Of a stretch of 64,000 nucleotides of DNA, positions 53,533 through 62,216 are shown piece after piece. The notes beneath the pieces are model-generated. The model had not been told where the DNA came from and searched no databases. It was given only the letters and a program-made list of their open reading frames with translations. The position numbers and the translations under genes were made by a program. The DNA comes from Bin87 sp965115825 (GTDB lineage: Bacteria > Chloroflexota > Dehalococcoidia > Lucifugimonadales > UBA3495), in contig OZ220464.1 of the NCBI GenBank assembly GCA_965115825.1, forward strand, positions 1,674,001 to 1,738,000. The letters run 5' to 3'. Each line of letters starts with the position of its first letter. Within the stretch, counting starts at the first letter, position 1.

Positions 53533-56500
53533 ATGAAACCCAAACTGCAAAAACTCAAGCGGTCAGCGCCCTTGGCCATAACGGCCCTCGCCGTCGTCGG
53601 CGCACTGGCCCTCTTCGGCCTCCTGGCCCTACCTGACCCCGACCCTGCCAGCGCCCAAGGCGGCGCCTGCGCCGATGGCGGCTCCGGCTTCCAAACCACC
53701 CCCACTACCAAGCCGGCCGCGCCCACGCTGACGGCTAAAAACACGGCCCTGGCCGTCATGTTACCCGCCGCGGCCGACGGCGAAAGCGCCACCGCCACCA
53801 ACGGCAGCCCGGAGTACACCGGGTTTGACATTCAATACCGGCAAGGAACCTCCGGGGCCTGGACGGCCTTTACCGGCACGATTACGGTCAACCAGCGGAA
53901 CCTCTCCGGGGCGGCGCAGATTACCGGCCTCACCAACGGTCAAGCCTACGAAGTGCAGGTGCGCGTAACCTGCGCGGCTACCTCCGGCCCTTGGAGCACT
54001 TCCGCAACGGGAACCCCGGCGGCAACCGTGCCCGGCCCAGTCCGGAATCTAAAGATGCATCAGGCATGGTATCTAAGCGCCGCAGACAATCTGGCGCGCG
54101 GCACCGCTTACGGCAATTGGCCCGCAGCCGACATCCGGGCGGAGTGGGATCCGCCAGCAGATGACGGGGGCAGCCCCGTTACCTCCTATTATTTCAAGAA
54201 CTACCGCGGCGGAACGGCCGCTACCATCGGCGCACTGACCATTTTTTACGACCTTGCCGAATGGAAGCTACAGAACCTACGATTCGACAGCGGGACTCAG
54301 AGCGGCCTCGCGGACCACAACCTTTGGTGGAAGACCGAAGTGGCGGCCAACAACTCGGCCGGCACCGGCCCGTTCTCGGAGGTGACCCTCCGGATCGACA
54401 AGGACAGGGCGCAGGACTCTGCCGCCAGCAATTTCCACGGCACGATTGCGTCCGACAGCACCACGTCCGGCGCCGCACCCAAACTCACGGTCAATCTGAC
54501 CAGTACAGACATGCCCTTATGGGTAGGCTCCCGCGTCGTGCTGTTCCTGGAAGACGACTTCCAGGTTCCCGACTCCATCCCGGCCAGCTCCATCTACTTC
54601 GTCGCCAACTCGCCGGCCACCGTGGCCACCGGCAACGGCGCCCCGGTGTACGCCACCGAAGCCCCAGAGATTGACACCGACGCCTACTTTGACGACGACA
54701 AGGACGACGTCAGCGTTACCGTCCGAATCCCCGATATGTGCACCGGAGATTCGGACGAATGCGAAGGCTCCAACGGGGTAGCCACGGGCCAGGCCCTGAC
54801 CATGGTCATCCTGGGCAGTTCGGGCATCAAGAACCCCTCCGAAGCGGGAACCCACACCGTCGCCTATGACGTGCTGGACTTTGACGACGGCCTCCCCGGC
54901 CGCATCGAGCGGCGGATGGAAAAAGGCATGGAACTCAGCGCCAAAACCGCTACCGGCAACCGCACTATCCAGAAGCGTCAAGGGGTGTACGTCAGCACGG
55001 TGGCCAAAATCTCCCTCTCCGACACGGACGGCGAGCGTGGCGAGGAGCTGACCGTAACCGGCAGCGGCTTCAACAACGGAGTTTCCGCTTCCGCCTACGT
55101 AGCCCAGCGCAAAGCCGCCCGCTACGCCGTAGCCGAGTGGTGGGAAACCCTCAACTGCGACAAGATGAAAGCAGCCATGGGCCCCGGCGCCGGGCAGGAG
55201 TTCTGCTTCCACTACACCCTCAACTCCTCGGAGATGACCTACACCGTAGCCAGCAAGGACAAGGCGTCCAGCGACAAAGTGTTCGCCCGCCACCTCTGTG
55301 AGCGGGGCATCATCCCCACCGGAACCGAAGCCGGCAGCGCTACTGTCGGCAGCGACGACAAGGTAGCCATCTCCTTTGAGGTCACCGTACCCACCTTCAA
55401 GCCCGGCAACAACAACCTCATCTGCGTGGAAGACGGCGAAGCCCGCACCTCCGGCGAGGATGTTGAGGACTTCGAACTCACCCCCAACATCAGCGTGTCG
55501 CCCGCCGAGGGCCAAGCCGGCGATGAGGTAACCATCTTCGCCGAGGACTTCCCCACTGCTGGGGCAGCTTTCATGGAGCTGAAAGTGGGCGGCGTGGTCA
55601 TCAAGGACAACATCCGCTCCACCAGCATCAGCTCCGACGGTTCCGCCACGGCGACGTTCAAACTGCCGCCGCAGAAGGGCACCAAGCGCGTCGACGCCAA
55701 GTGGGGAACCAAGTCGGAAGACACCAAGGTGACCATCCTGCCGGCCGTGCTCAACGTCAGCAAGGGTGAAGTGAATCCCAACGAGCGGATTACGCTCACG
55801 GGAACCGGCTTTGCCACCGGCGCCGGCAGCGGCATCATGGCCGAGAAAATCACCATCGGCGACGTGCCCCTGTACGTGTACGACGATTCCACGGACAGCG
55901 ACGACGAAGTCGAAGTGTCCAGCGGAGGCCAGTTCGTCGCCGCCATCGCGGTGTGGCCGGCCGATGACGCCACGTCCAACCCGACCCTGACGCCCGGCAA
56001 GCACAGCATCAAGGTTGTGGACAAGAAGGGTTACGAAGGTGAGGTGGAAATCACCATCCTCGATCCTGCCGTCAGCTCCACGCCGGCCATCGCCGGCCCG
56101 AGGGATGTGGTAACCATCTCCGGCGAGAACTGGCCCGTGGACAACCCGGAAAACTCCATTGACGCCATCACCGTCACGGTGACCGACGGCGACCGGATGC
56201 GGCAGTACAGCGTGTACGCCGACGGCTCCGGCCGCTGGTTCATCGAGCATCAGGTGGACGGCAACGTCCCCATACCCTCCACCAGCGCCATTGAAGCCAA
56301 GTACAGCGACCTGGTTAGACTGGGCGAGTACGAAGTGCCGGCCTCCATCATCATGGTCGACCCCGGCGAGGGTCAGCCCGGCGATGACATCACGCTGTCG
56401 GTGGAGAAGATGCCGGTGCACTCCCGCGTCAGCCGGATTGAAATCGGCGGTCGCGACGTAATGCCGGCGGGAACGCCAGGCACCGACGGCTCCGGCGCGG

Positions 56501-56883
56501 TAACGGTGGAAGACATCGTCATCCCCGGCCTTGACCCCGGCACGTACAGCGTACTGCTGGAGGTCAACAACACCGTAGCCATCGGTAACTTGGACATCCT
56601 CCCGGAGGGCCCCATCGGAACCGGAACGCCGGTGTCCGAAGCCCTGGCTCCGCTGGGCGACAGCGTAGGCGCCGTCTTCTACTTTGACGGGGTGAGCAAG
56701 GAGTGGCTGTTCTACGACCCTCGTCCGGAGTTCGCGGGCCTGAACACCCTGGAGGAACTGGTAGCCGGCGAACCCTACTGGATCCTGGTAACCGAGGACG
56801 TTGAGGACGTAGCCCTCGGCGGCAAGAGCCGCAGCCTGACGTGCAGCGCCGGCGGCAACTGCTGGAACCTGATGGTCTGGTAG
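53533..56883 (+). CDS. Large secreted surface protein with FN3 and IPT/TIG-like domains
   Basis: A 1116-residue exported protein. ATG 53533 follows AGGAGA; an N-terminal hydrophobic helix (residues about 12-35, ending ASAQG) is a Sec signal. Two fibronectin type III-like domains follow (about 45-165 and 168-300; TNGQAYEVQVRV, DDGGSPVTSYYF). Then there are several IPT/TIG-like beta-sandwich modules, with recurring openings ISLSDTDGERGEELTVTGSGF, ISVSPAEGQAGDEVTIFAEDF, LNVSKGEVNPNERITLTGTGF, GPRDVVTISGENW and VDPGEGQPGDDITLSVEKM. The last about 80 residues (GDSVGAVFYFDGVSKEWLFYDP, EELVAGEPYWILV, NCWNLMVW) form a Cys-containing tail domain that I associate with Dehalococcoidia surface proteins. 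An adhesin or S-layer-like role is likely. Low-Cys, Asp-rich, low-Lys composition suits the outer surface. Confidence 0.85.
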   Translation: MKPKLQKLKRSAPLAITALAVVGALALFGLLALPDPDPASAQGGACADGGSGFQTTPTTKPAAPTLTAKNTALAVMLPAAADGESATATNGSPEYTGFDIQYRQGTSGAWTAFTGTITVNQRNLSGAAQITGLTNGQAYEVQVRVTCAATSGPWSTSATGTPAATVPGPVRNLKMHQAWYLSAADNLARGTAYGNWPAADIRAEWDPPADDGGSPVTSYYFKNYRGGTAATIGALTIFYDLAEWKLQNLRFDSGTQSGLADHNLWWKTEVAANNSAGTGPFSEVTLRIDKDRAQDSAASNFHGTIASDSTTSGAAPKLTVNLTSTDMPLWVGSRVVLFLEDDFQVPDSIPASSIYFVANSPATVATGNGAPVYATEAPEIDTDAYFDDDKDDVSVTVRIPDMCTGDSDECEGSNGVATGQALTMVILGSSGIKNPSEAGTHTVAYDVLDFDDGLPGRIERRMEKGMELSAKTATGNRTIQKRQGVYVSTVAKISLSDTDGERGEELTVTGSGFNNGVSASAYVAQRKAARYAVAEWWETLNCDKMKAAMGPGAGQEFCFHYTLNSSEMTYTVASKDKASSDKVFARHLCERGIIPTGTEAGSATVGSDDKVAISFEVTVPTFKPGNNNLICVEDGEARTSGEDVEDFELTPNISVSPAEGQAGDEVTIFAEDFPTAGAAFMELKVGGVVIKDNIRSTSISSDGSATATFKLPPQKGTKRVDAKWGTKSEDTKVTILPAVLNVSKGEVNPNERITLTGTGFATGAGSGIMAEKITIGDVPLYVYDDSTDSDDEVEVSSGGQFVAAIAVWPADDATSNPTLTPGKHSIKVVDKKGYEGEVEITILDPAVSSTPAIAGPRDVVTISGENWPVDNPENSIDAITVTVTDGDRMRQYSVYADGSGRWFIEHQVDGNVPIPSTSAIEAKYSDLVRLGEYEVPASIIMVDPGEGQPGDDITLSVEKMPVHSRVSRIEIGGRDVMPAGTPGTDGSGAVTVEDIVIPGLDPGTYSVLLEVNNTVAIGNLDILPEGPIGTGTPVSEALAPLGDSVGAVFYFDGVSKEWLFYDPRPEFAGLNTLEELVAGEPYWILVTEDVEDVALGGKSRSLTCSAGGNCWNLMVW

Positions 56884-56910
56884 GCGGCAAACAGCTGCAT
56901 CAAGCCATCC

Positions 56911-56950
56911 CGGCAGGGGCCGGTCTTTGGGCCGGCCCCTGCCGTTTTTT
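56911..56950 (+). terminator. Strong terminator after the surface protein gene
   Basis: CGGCAGGGGCCGG pairs perfectly with CCGGCCCCTGCCG and is followed by TTTTTT. The 13-bp GC stem is one of the strongest terminators in the window. Confidence 0.92.
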
Positions 56951-57009
56951 ATGGGAGTGCTTGGTCGGATTTTGCGTTACTTATAGGGTATTATTGCAGT
57001 GGAGGTTTT

Positions 57010-58587
57010 ATGGCTGTTGCCGGTAATGAGAGATTGCATCCGCCGTTGGGTCGGACGTTGATGGTGCAAGGCACGGCGTCGCACGTGGGCAAGAGCGTGC
57101 TGGTGTCGGCGCTGTGCCGAATACTGCGGCAGGACGGGCTGCGCGTGGCGCCGTTCAAGGCGCAGAATATGTCCAACAATTCCTACGTTACGCCGGACGG
57201 GGCGGAGATTGGTCGGGCGCAGGCAGTGCAGGCCGAGGCCGCCGGCGTGGAAGCCCGAGCAGAGATGAACCCCGTCCTGCTGAAACCGGAAGCAGACAGC
57301 CACGCGCAGGTGGTGCTGATGGGCCGGCCGCTGACCTCGGCGCGGGCGCGGGATTACTTTGACTTGAAAGCGACGCTGTGGGAGTCGGTCGCGCAATCGC
57401 TGGACGCGCTGCGCAGGGAGCACGACGTGGTGGTGATTGAGGGCGCCGGCAGTCCTGCCGAAATCAACCTGAAGGCTACGGAAATCGTGAATATGCGCGT
57501 GGCGTTGTATGCTGACGCGCCGGTGCTGCTGTGTGGTGATATAGACCGGGGCGGCGTGTTTGCGTCGCTGGTGGGCACGCTGCAACTGCTGGACGATGCG
57601 GAACGGGCGGCAGTGAAAGGTATGCTCATCAACAAGTTTCGCGGCGACGTTTCCCTGCTAACGGATGGGTTGACCTGGCTGGAAGACTACACCGGCAAGC
57701 CCGTTGTCGGCGTGGTTCACCATTTTCGGGACATCCATATTCCGGAGGAAGATTCCGTCGCGCTGGAAATCACGCCGCCGTCAGCGCCGGCGGCCGCCGT
57801 GCTGGACGTTGCGGTGGCGCAGCTGCCGCACATATCCAACTTTGACGACTTTGACCCACTGGCCCGGGAGCCGGGCGTGGCATTGCGTTACGTGCAGCAC
57901 GGCGATCGGCTGGGCAGCCCCGACCTGGTGATTCTACCGGGCAGCAAAACGACGATTCCCGACCTGTTATGGATGGAACGTCAAGGGTTGTCGCGGGCGG
58001 TGCTTGACGCTGTTGAACGGGGGGCATCGGTAATCGGCATCTGCGGCGGCTACCAGATGCTGGGTCAAACCCTGCTGGACCCTGATGGGGTAGAGTCGTC
58101 AATCGGACGGGCCGACGGGCTGGGGCTGCTACCGTTGTCAACGACCTTTGTCGGCAACAAAGAGACCCACCGGGTTCAGGCTACGGTGCGGCTCGAAGCA
58201 GGAAAGCCCGGTGGGCTGCTGTCCGGCGCGGGCGGCGAGCCGGTGGTAGGGTACGAGATCCACATGGGCCGCACCACCGGCGAGGGCTGCATCGCGCCTT
58301 TCGCCGTCAATGACAGGGCGGACGCTCCGGTAACGGCGACAAACGCTCTGGACGGCGCGCTGAGTGCGTCGGGCCGGGCGCTGGGGACATACATTCACGG
58401 GTTGTTTCACAACGCCGGCGTACGCCGCGCGGTGCTGTGCGAACTGGCCCGGCGCAAGGGTGTAACCCTGCCCGTCGGGGTCGACGCGGCCCGGGACCGG
58501 GAGTACGACCGTCTGGCCGACTGGGTGCGGAGCAGCCTGCGGATGGATTTGGTGTATGAAATGACGGGATTGTCGCCGGCGCTATGA
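57010..58587 (+). CDS. cobQ: Adenosylcobyric acid synthase (CobQ/CbiP)
   Basis: A 525-residue amidotransferase that amidates four side chains of adenosylcobyrinic acid a,c-diamide. The P-loop-like VQGTASHVGKS is at about 19-29, followed by PFKAQNMSNNSYVTPDG and VIEGAGSPAEINL. The type 1 glutamine amidotransferase domain has the nucleophile Cys in IGICGGYQMLG, KTTIPDLLWM and the His of YIHGLFHNAGVRR. GGAGG precedes ATG 57010. It overlaps cobU by 4 bp (ATGA), so the two are coupled. No cobalamin riboswitch pattern was recognised in the 60 bp upstream, which begin after the strong terminator. Confidence 0.95.
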   Translation: MAVAGNERLHPPLGRTLMVQGTASHVGKSVLVSALCRILRQDGLRVAPFKAQNMSNNSYVTPDGAEIGRAQAVQAEAAGVEARAEMNPVLLKPEADSHAQVVLMGRPLTSARARDYFDLKATLWESVAQSLDALRREHDVVVIEGAGSPAEINLKATEIVNMRVALYADAPVLLCGDIDRGGVFASLVGTLQLLDDAERAAVKGMLINKFRGDVSLLTDGLTWLEDYTGKPVVGVVHHFRDIHIPEEDSVALEITPPSAPAAAVLDVAVAQLPHISNFDDFDPLAREPGVALRYVQHGDRLGSPDLVILPGSKTTIPDLLWMERQGLSRAVLDAVERGASVIGICGGYQMLGQTLLDPDGVESSIGRADGLGLLPLSTTFVGNKETHRVQATVRLEAGKPGGLLSGAGGEPVVGYEIHMGRTTGEGCIAPFAVNDRADAPVTATNALDGALSASGRALGTYIHGLFHNAGVRRAVLCELARRKGVTLPVGVDAARDREYDRLADWVRSSLRMDLVYEMTGLSPAL

Positions 58588-59141
58588 GCAGCATCCACCT
58601 GGTAATCGGCGGCATCCGTTCCGGCAAAAGCGCCTACGCTGAAAGGCTGACGGAGGACATCAGCGGAGGCCGCGCGGTGATTTACCTGGCTACCGGCGCG
58701 GCGGTTGACGATGAGATGTCGGAACGCATCCGACGACATCGGGCGCGGCGTCCGGCGGACTGGCAGACGATGGAGGCGCCGCTGAATCCGGCGGGAGCGT
58801 TGCAGGGGTTACAGTCAGCTGGATCCAGCGCGCCGGTTCTGTTGCTGGACTCGCTGGACGGTTGGGTGTCAAACTTGCTTTTGGAGCACGAAAGCACGCC
58901 GGCGGGCGAATTGGAGGCCAGGGTGGTGGGAGCCGTGCGACGGTTGGCGTCGCTGGCGCGGGAGCTGGACGCGGACGCGGTAATCGTCAGCAGCGAGGTG
59001 GGGCAGTCATTGGTGGCAACGTCGGCGTTGGGGCGGCAGTTTCAGGACTTGCTGGGGACGGTGAACCAGGCGATGGCGGCGGACGCTGATGCGGTGACGC
59101 TGGTGGCGGCGGGCATCCCCTTGCGAATCAAACCCTCCTGA
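58584..59141 (+). CDS. cobU: Adenosylcobinamide kinase / guanylyltransferase (CobU)
   Basis: A 185-residue bifunctional enzyme that phosphorylates and then guanylylates adenosylcobinamide. The P-loop IGGIRSGKS is at 8-16; RIRRHRARRPADW holds the His52 that is guanylylated in the family; VLLLDSLDGWVSNLL and VIVSSEVGQSLV complete the set. It overlaps cobQ by 4 bp. Length is normal. It can serve both de novo synthesis and salvage of corrinoids. Confidence 0.94.
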   Translation: MSSIHLVIGGIRSGKSAYAERLTEDISGGRAVIYLATGAAVDDEMSERIRRHRARRPADWQTMEAPLNPAGALQGLQSAGSSAPVLLLDSLDGWVSNLLLEHESTPAGELEARVVGAVRRLASLARELDADAVIVSSEVGQSLVATSALGRQFQDLLGTVNQAMAADADAVTLVAAGIPLRIKPS

Positions 59142-59189
59142 CCCTGGCCCTCTCCCGCCTGGGAAGGGGATTTGTGCTAACCTTGCGCT

Positions 59190-60110
59190 ATGTACGCTGA
59201 CATAATCGGCAGGGCGACGGCGCGGGCGCCCGGAACCTGCGGCGAGCTAGTGCAGGGAATGACCGGCGGAGTTGATTTTCTGGTTACCTGCCCCATCAAC
59301 CAGTTTTCGAGGGCGACGGTTACGCTGCGCGCCGGCAGCGGCAGTTATGGTGACGGCGGCAACGGGCCGGCAGTGCGCGGGGTTGAGCATCTGCCCAAGA
59401 CTTGCCGGGCAGTGGCCATCGCGTTGGGAGAGCTGACGGCGCGCGTGGGAATACCGGGACTGACCGCCGATGTAGTGGTCGCCAATCCGATACCGCCCGG
59501 CAAAGGGATGGGCAGCAGCAGCGCGGATATTGCCGCCGCCCTGGGGGCGCTGGGCAAGGCCGCCGGCGCTGAATTTACGCCGGAGGACATCGCCCGCATT
59601 GCGCTATCGGTGGAGCCTACAGATGGCGTGATGTTCCCCGGAATAGCGTTGTTCGACCATCGGCGGGGCAGCGTCGTTGAATCGCTGGGGCCTCCGCCGG
59701 CGATGGAAGTAATCGTGATCGACCCGGGTGGCGTAGTGGATACGCTGGAATTCAACCGCGTTGACCGGACGGCGCAGTGGCGGAAGATAGCAGACCGAAC
59801 TGCTGAGGCGCTGGAGCTGGTGCGCGAAGGCGTCCGGCGGGGCGATGCCGGCTTGGTAGGCCGGGGGGCAACCGTCAGCGCGCTGGCAGGGCATCCGCCG
59901 GATGCGGGCGAGTGGGCGCGGCGGGCGGCATCATTTGCCGAGGAGCAGAAGGCGGCGGGTGTCAACATAGCTCACAGCGGGACAGTGGCCGGCATTCTGC
60001 TGGACGCGGGAGAACGGCGAAGCAAGCCGGTGTATCGCCGGGCGCAGGAAGCGTTTAGCGACGCGGAGAGGGTGGATCACTTTCGGGTGATTGGCGGAGG
60101 CGTGCGGTAG
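59190..60110 (+). CDS. pduX: GHMP kinase, PduX-like L-threonine kinase
   Basis: A 306-residue GHMP-family kinase. The ATP loop NPIPPGKGMGSSSAD is at about 99-113; the N-terminal ARAPGTCGELVQGMTGG and the C-terminal AHSGTVAGILLD are characteristic of PduX, which makes L-threonine O-3-phosphate for the aminopropanol arm of cobalamin. The position after cobQ and cobU, 48 bp downstream, strengthens that over other GHMP kinases. ATG 59190 lacks a strong Shine-Dalgarno. The product feeds the decarboxylase CobD and then the CobD/CbiB condensing step, whose genes are not in view. Confidence 0.85.
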   Translation: MYADIIGRATARAPGTCGELVQGMTGGVDFLVTCPINQFSRATVTLRAGSGSYGDGGNGPAVRGVEHLPKTCRAVAIALGELTARVGIPGLTADVVVANPIPPGKGMGSSSADIAAALGALGKAAGAEFTPEDIARIALSVEPTDGVMFPGIALFDHRRGSVVESLGPPPAMEVIVIDPGGVVDTLEFNRVDRTAQWRKIADRTAEALELVREGVRRGDAGLVGRGATVSALAGHPPDAGEWARRAASFAEEQKAAGVNIAHSGTVAGILLDAGERRSKPVYRRAQEAFSDAERVDHFRVIGGGVR

Positions 60111-60126
60111 AGGATTTCATCCTTTC

Positions 60127-60858
60127 TCACGTTTGGCGTCGGGATTGCCAGCGTTGGTAGCCCAGTACGGCGCCGCCGGCGGACAGCAGCAGCACGGCGC
60201 CGAGGATGGAAGTGAGGGCGACGCGCATGGTGGCGTCGAACCAGAATGGGCCGGGGAACAGTATCAGCAAGTAATCGGTGCGCGGGTTGAGTATCCACAG
60301 GTCGTTGGTGAAGCTGAGGCGGTGGAACAGGAGAAACAGTTCATCGAAGGCTGCCACCGACGCCAGCCCGACGCCAGCCACCGACGCCAGAGTTACGCCG
60401 CCGCCCCACAAGGCGAGGCGCGTCGCCGTGCCGATGTACCGTCGTCGGCGCAGGGCGAAGCCTGTGGTCAGGGTAGCCAGGATCCACAGAGCGGAGCCGA
60501 TGGCAACCCAATAGACGCCGCGCACCAGCCGCTTTACGTCGTACATATGGGCAACCTCGCGCCGGTTGAACACATCCTGCTCGACACCGTAGATGGGAGC
60601 GCGGACAGCCAGAGGTTCGGCGCGAGTGTTGAAGTAGCGACGGAGTTGGGAGCCGATGGCAATGAGGTCGGGCTCGGTGATGCCGGAGCGCGCGGCCGCG
60701 TTGTAACGCTGGAAACCGTTGCGGTAGAGGCCGGGGTCGTTCACCGCCCAGGCCACAGAGGCAGCCACCAGAAACAGCAGCGCGGCGGGAACAGCCAGCA
60801 CGGCGGCGATTTTGAGGAACCACGACGAAATATCGGAGGATGTAGTTTGCTGTAGCAT
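60127..60858 (-). CDS. DUF1461 (TIGR01906-like) integral membrane protein
   Basis: A 243-residue membrane protein. Four or five helices are visible: about 12-38, 118-138, 145-170 and 210-235. A large extracytoplasmic loop between the first two contains VFNRREVAHMYDVKRLVRG, which is the conserved His/Asp stretch of DUF1461 proteins, and DPGLYRNGFQRYN precedes it. The function of the family is not known. It is convergent with pduX (16 bp between stops) and divergent from mazG. Confidence 0.75.
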   Translation of the reverse strand: MLQQTTSSDISSWFLKIAAVLAVPAALLFLVAASVAWAVNDPGLYRNGFQRYNAAARSGITEPDLIAIGSQLRRYFNTRAEPLAVRAPIYGVEQDVFNRREVAHMYDVKRLVRGVYWVAIGSALWILATLTTGFALRRRRYIGTATRLALWGGGVTLASVAGVGLASVAAFDELFLLFHRLSFTNDLWILNPRTDYLLILFPGPFWFDATMRVALTSILGAVLLLSAGGAVLGYQRWQSRRQT

Positions 60859-60888
60859 AGGTTAAGCGTCGGCGCGGATGGCAAAGGC

Positions 60889-60919
60889 TTGCGCGCGCGT
60901 TGCATTCGTATGGTATATT
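60889..60919 (+). promoter_or_regulatory. mazG promoter, possibly leaderless
   Basis: TATATT (60914-60919) lies 9 bp before the ATG at 60929, with TTGCGC 19 bp upstream (60889-60894). Transcription from it would begin almost at the start codon, giving a leaderless mRNA. No Shine-Dalgarno is seen before the ATG. Confidence 0.4.
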
Positions 60920-60928
60920 GCCCGCGCT

Positions 60929-61738
60929 ATGAATGCCAACCGTATTTTGCCTGTCCCCGAAGCGCGTATTGGCGAGTTTCAGTCGCTCATCGAGATTGTG
61001 GCGCGACTGCGCGGGCCGGGCGGCTGCCCCTGGGATGCGGAGCAGACGCACGAATCGTTGAAGCGCAACCTGCTGGAGGAATGTTACGAGGCCTTGGAAG
61101 CCATTGACGGCGGAGAGCCGGGGGAGTTGGCCGAAGAGCTGGGCGACATTCTGGTGCAGGTGGCTTTTCACGCTGACATTGCCCGGGCCGCCGGCCGCTT
61201 TGACATCGCAGACGTGCTGACGACCATCAACCGCAAGCTGATACGCCGTCATCCTCACGTGTTCGGCGACGGCAGGGCGTCGGATGCCCGGCAGGTGGAA
61301 TGGAACTGGGAGCAGTTAAAGGCGGAGGAACGGCGTCAGGCGGGCCAGCCGGAACCGTCGGCGATGGACAGCGTGCCGGCGGCCCTGCCGGCATTGTCGG
61401 CGGCGCAGCTGATTCAGGACCGGGCGGCCCGGTTCGGCTTTGACTGGGACGAAGCCGGCGGAGCGCTGGACAAGCTGGTGGAGGAAATGAGGGAGTTCAA
61501 AGCCGCCGCCACGGCGGAAGAACGAATGGACGAATTCGGCGACGTGCTGTTCGCGCTGGTGAACGTGGCCCGCTGGTCGGGTATTCAAGCAGAGGATGCG
61601 CTGCGCCAAGCCAACGCCAAGTTCCGCCGCCGCTATGGCGTGATGGAAAGGCTAGCGATGGAACGGGGTCAAGAGTTCGCCGGGCTGTCGTTGGATGGGA
61701 AAGAAGCACTGTGGCAAGAGGCTAAGGGGATGGAATGA
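60929..61738 (+). CDS. mazG: Nucleoside triphosphate pyrophosphohydrolase MazG
   Basis: A 269-residue two-domain MazG that hydrolyses NTPs to NMP and PPi and removes damaged or excess nucleotides. The first domain has RGPGGCPWDAEQTHESLKRNLLEECYEALEAID with the EExxE metal motif and EELGDILVQVAFHA; the second has LVEEMREFKAA and DEFGDVLFALVNVARW. Both catalytic sets are intact. I start at ATG 60929 (MNANRILPVPEA), because the longer in-frame ORF has a Cys/Arg-rich head and the promoter element lies within it. Confidence 0.94.
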   Translation: MNANRILPVPEARIGEFQSLIEIVARLRGPGGCPWDAEQTHESLKRNLLEECYEALEAIDGGEPGELAEELGDILVQVAFHADIARAAGRFDIADVLTTINRKLIRRHPHVFGDGRASDARQVEWNWEQLKAEERRQAGQPEPSAMDSVPAALPALSAAQLIQDRAARFGFDWDEAGGALDKLVEEMREFKAAATAEERMDEFGDVLFALVNVARWSGIQAEDALRQANAKFRRRYGVMERLAMERGQEFAGLSLDGKEALWQEAKGME

Positions 61739-62009
61739 CGTTGGTGTCGTTTGACATGATGTTCTGGCACCTTTTGATATGCTTTATGTCTTCCGCCATG
61801 GCACCACGGTGCTCCCTCATAGCATCCTGGCGCTCCTTCACCCCCGCAATATCCTCGGCCATGGCGTCCAAGCGTTCGCTGGCGGTAGTGAAGTCCTGAC
61901 CCATTACTTGGTTGAGTTCAACCTGGCTGCGGGCAAAATCCAGCCACGCATCAGCAGGCACCCCAATAGGATGTCTTTGGCCTATGTCCGTAGCGTTGCA
62001 TACGCTCAA
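61722..62009 (-). CDS. Possible small coiled-coil protein (start uncertain, maybe frameshifted)
   Basis: About 95 codons on the minus strand overlap the mazG stop by 17 bp. The C-terminal part is a heptad-like helix with a repeated unit (AMAEDIAGVKERQDAMREHRG, then AMAEDIKHIKR). No ATG opens this frame; TTG at 62009 is possible. A different frame upstream begins with a proper ATG (62034 region, MATHESNRDFERMQRYG) and stops after about 28 codons, so the real gene may be frameshifted and broken. No family is recognised. Confidence 0.4.
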   Translation of the reverse strand: MSVCNATDIGQRHPIGVPADAWLDFARSQVELNQVMGQDFTTASERLDAMAEDIAGVKERQDAMREHRGAMAEDIKHIKRCQNIMSNDTNVIPSP

Positions 62010-62216
62010 AGTCCCGGTTTGATTCGTGGGTAGCCATTATATTCTCCGGTTAAACGCATACGCAGGCGACCACGCCTACAGTTATAGTATATCACTCGCA
62101 CAATTGTGTTATCATCCGCATTCCGCCACCCGTATCAGAGATGGGTGATTGGGCGTCAAGCCGGGCAGAGTAACGGCGGCAGAGTCGGGCGGGTCTAGCC
62201 ATCCTTCGTATAGTCG
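62010..62216. other. Gap between the coiled-coil ORF and sppA, nothing identified
   Basis: About 200 bp, AT-richer than its surroundings (for example near 62085-62110), with no convincing RNA or promoter that I can support. It contains the start of the possibly frameshifted small ORF. Confidence 0.5.

Noticed and set aside
54517..56421. A 634-codon minus-strand ORF opposite the surface protein gene
   Set aside because: It is antisense to a convincing gene with signal peptide and domain repeats; its own translation is low-complexity and has no family likeness.
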